Assembly: GCA_905235885.1 (NCBI GenBank)
Contig: CAJONM010000103.1
Coordinates: forward strand, 1 to 7,872
DNA length: 7,872 nucleotides
Source of the DNA: an uncultured Clostridia bacterium
GTDB lineage: Bacteria > Bacillota > Clostridia > UBA1381
Reading direction: 5' to 3'
Numbering within the stretch: the stretch's first letter is position 1; each line of letters opens with the position of its first letter. Positions 7,169-7,872 of the stretch are shown in pieces. Made by a program: the position numbers and the translations under genes. The notes under the pieces were generated by a model. That model worked only from the letters and a program-made list of their open reading frames with translations, had not been told where the DNA came from and did not search any database.

Positions 7169-7237
7169 TCAAAAACCGAACAACATCCTCAATATCCCCG
7201 AAATTCCCTTAGGTACTTTTTTTACAATTATCTTCAT
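7169..7237 (-). CDS. spoVM: Stage V sporulation protein M (SpoVM-like 22-residue peptide)
   Basis: SpoVM is a tiny amphipathic peptide made in the mother cell. It recognises the convex forespore membrane and anchors SpoIVA, the base of the spore coat; it also modulates FtsH in B. subtilis. The ORF encodes 22 residues beginning MKIIVKKVPKGISGILR and ending LFGF after one methionine. Aligned without gaps to B. subtilis SpoVM (26 residues, recalled), it shares M1, K2, K7, P9, K10, G14, I15, R17 and G21. These include the helix-breaking proline and the basic/hydrophobic pattern of the membrane-lying helix. The C-terminus is shorter, lacking the RKD tail. A GTGAGG ribosome-binding site (7245-7250) lies 7 nt before the ATG. 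It follows the 54-residue gene by 19 nt, so they probably form one transcript. Its size makes it easy for automatic gene callers to miss. Confidence 0.82.
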   Translation of the reverse strand: MKIIVKKVPKGISGILRMLFGF

Positions 7238-7256
7238 ACCGAAACCTCACTTTCAT

Positions 7257-7421
7257 TCACCACTTAAACAAACAAAGATACCCCAGTACTGCCAGTAGAA
7301 CAAGCTCGGCAATCGCCAGAACATACAAAGGGCAGAGCATTCCCGCGACCGTCCCGACGGTGAACGCGAGGATCGCAAGCCCGACGGCTTTTTCCGCTCC
7401 GCACATACATATGTTTATCAT
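7257..7421 (-). CDS. Small two-TM membrane protein upstream of spoVM, function unknown
   Basis: A 54-residue ORF I do not recognise as a named family. The N-terminus MINICMCGAEKA carries two cysteines in a CMC pattern. It is followed by two hydrophobic stretches, about residues 12-29 (VGLAILAFTVGTVAGM core) and 32-52 (LYVLAIAELVLLAVLGYLC core), split by a Cys-Pro turn (30-31), with a basic-aromatic end FKW. This suggests a helical hairpin in the membrane. Coding is supported by a strong ribosome-binding site, AAGGGAGG (7431-7438), 9 nt before the ATG, by a sensible hydrophobic composition, and by tight spacing to the spoVM-like gene. Expression in the mother cell during sporulation is inferred from the partner and from the sigma-E/K-like promoter. 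Four cysteines in 54 residues is a high share. Confidence 0.75.
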   Translation of the reverse strand: MINICMCGAEKAVGLAILAFTVGTVAGMLCPLYVLAIAELVLLAVLGYLCLFKW

Positions 7422-7450
7422 AAAACCGCGCCTCCCTTGACTTGATACGA

Positions 7451-7478
7451 TATATTATGCACCATCCGAGCGATATGT
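7451..7478 (-). promoter_or_regulatory. Candidate mother-cell (sigma-K/sigma-E type) sporulation promoter
   Basis: On the minus strand AC (7478-7477) is followed after exactly 17 nt by CATAATATA (7459-7451), which fits the sigma-K pattern AC-N17-CATANNNTA. A sigma-E reading is also possible (ATA at 7476-7474, then CATAATAT), but its spacer is about 2 nt short. Transcription would start near 7444, a few bases before the ribosome-binding site of the 54-residue gene. The motif is short and the region AT-rich, so a chance match is possible; the position and the gene content raise the odds. Confidence 0.45.
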
Positions 7479-7530
7479 TAAAAATATTTATGATTTGTTA
7501 CATTTTTTTCAAAACATTCAAACAAAACGA

Positions 7531-7559
7531 TTGACAACCCAAATTAAATGTGGTACAAT
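7531..7559 (+). promoter_or_regulatory. Sigma-A promoter pointing into the insertion sequence
   Basis: Plus strand: -35 TTGACA (7531-7536), 17-nt spacer, -10 TACAAT (7554-7559), a near-perfect vegetative promoter. Expected transcription start is near 7566. No plus-strand gene follows; the transcript would hit the terminator at 7576-7620 after roughly 55 nt. Either its original gene was displaced by the insertion, or it makes a short RNA. Confidence 0.72.
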
Positions 7560-7573
7560 CCCAAGTTTGACAG
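7560..7573. repeat. Candidate terminal inverted repeat of the insertion sequence
   Basis: CCCAAGTTTGACAG sits where the end of the element is expected, about 70 bp beyond the transposase stop. It begins right after the -10 box of the outside promoter. The matching copy would be at the far end of the element, outside the window, so this call rests on position and on a general resemblance to ends of this transposon family. TTTGAC (7566-7571) and GTCAAA (7573-7578) also form a 6-bp palindrome around one base. Confidence 0.35.
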
Positions 7574-7575
7574 TC

Positions 7576-7620
7576 AAAAGACCGAGAACGGCTAAATAAA
7601 GCCAAAATCCCGGTCTTTTT
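7576..7620. terminator. Bidirectional intrinsic terminator at the end of the insertion sequence
   Basis: AAAAGACCG (7576-7584) pairs with CGGTCTTTT (7611-7619). An internal loop separates this from an inner stem, GGCT (7590-7593) with AGCC (7600-7603), and a 6-nt loop. The GACCG/CGGTC core is flanked by T's in both reading directions (TTTTT at 7616-7620 on plus; TTTT on minus). It can therefore stop the transposase transcript and also transcription entering from the outside promoter. Confidence 0.7.
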
Positions 7621-7639
7621 AGGTTTAAAAAGTGAGTAA

Positions 7640-7872
7640 TTAATTTTTCTTTCCTGCTTTTTTGCAGATTTTTTGTAATGAGCCTTCGGTCAGAAGTTGA
7701 TAATCTGTATGAAATCCGCCCATTTCATGCAAATCATCGGTTAGCTCCGTCCGTGTATATGACGGTGTATAATATCCGTCTGCAACTTTTGTAATGTTCA
7801 TCTTCCTGAGTGTTTGTATTATCTCGTTGCAAGTGTATTTTTCTCCTATCTGTTTTTCAAGTAACCGATACA
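7640..7872 (-). CDS. Transposase, C-terminal part (probably IS1634/IS4-type DDE), cut by the window edge
   Basis: An open frame enters from the right edge (first full codon at 7870) and gives 76 residues to a TAA at 7642-7640. Recognisable stretches are YRLLEKQIGEKYTCNEIIQ, YYTPSYTRTELTDDLH and GFHTDYQLL, a pattern I know from the C-termini of IS1634-family transposases of Clostridia; the family name is from memory. The catalytic DDE residues would lie upstream, outside the window, so whether the enzyme is intact cannot be judged. Base composition is more AT-rich than the housekeeping genes to its left, in keeping with a mobile origin. A terminator follows about 20 nt after the stop. Confidence 0.7.
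   Translation of the reverse strand, partial: YRLLEKQIGEKYTCNEIIQTLRKMNITKVADGYYTPSYTRTELTDDLHEMGGFHTDYQLLTEGSLQKICKKAGKKN

Larger units (their letters stand above)
7560..7872 (-). mobile_element. End of an insertion sequence (transposase 3' end), continuing past the window
   Basis: Combines the partial transposase, its bidirectional terminator and the candidate terminal repeat. The boundary at about 7560 is inferred, not proven: the far end and any target-site duplication are not visible. It lies beside the promoter region of the spoVM mini-operon but leaves it intact. Confidence 0.55.

Noticed and set aside
7110..7298. A 62-codon plus-strand open frame beyond RNase J
   Set aside because: Starts inside the 16-bp hairpin, lacks a ribosome-binding site and overlaps the spoVM-like gene in antisense, which has better coding evidence.

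Overview
The window looks like a chromosomal segment from a spore-forming, low- to mid-G+C member of the Clostridia, probably a gut or anaerobic lineage near the Ruminococcaceae/Oscillospiraceae. Reasons: a beta-CASP RNase J, a Firmicutes-type LTA-synthase-like enzyme, Shine-Dalgarno sites of the AAGGAGG type, consensus sigma-A promoters, a tiny SpoVM-like sporulation peptide, and intergenic repeats of a style I associate with gut Firmicutes. The family assignments are firm; the lineage is an inference.

Left part (1-3261). After two tandem hairpins at 62-126, a minus-strand operon reads rhaB (L-rhamnulokinase) then an AMP-forming acyl-CoA synthetase-like gene. The second gene starts 4 nt after the rhaB stop, and its ribosome-binding site lies inside the last rhaB codons. 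The operon is driven by an exact consensus sigma-A promoter (TTGACA-N17-TATAAT) at 3233-3261.

Middle (3311-7044). A second sigma-A promoter fires divergently into a seven-TM LTA-synthase/sulfatase-superfamily protein, followed 45 nt later by RNase J with a strong ribosome-binding site. I see no clear promoter between the two, so they are probably co-transcribed.

Right part (7045-7500). Behind RNase J come a structured intergenic repeat (7049-7106) and a 16-bp perfect hairpin (7107-7141). Convergent to RNase J are two very short minus-strand genes: a 54-residue two-TM protein and, 19 nt downstream, a 22-residue peptide that aligns with SpoVM of Bacillus subtilis at nine positions. A sequence with sigma-E/sigma-K character (AC-N17-CATANNNTA) precedes the pair. 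This probable spoVM mini-operon is the most interesting part of the window.

Right edge (7531-7872). The C-terminal 76 residues of a transposase, probably IS1634/IS4-type DDE, enter from the edge on the minus strand. The presumed end of that insertion sequence abuts a good sigma-A promoter that points into the element and meets an intrinsic terminator within about 55 nt.
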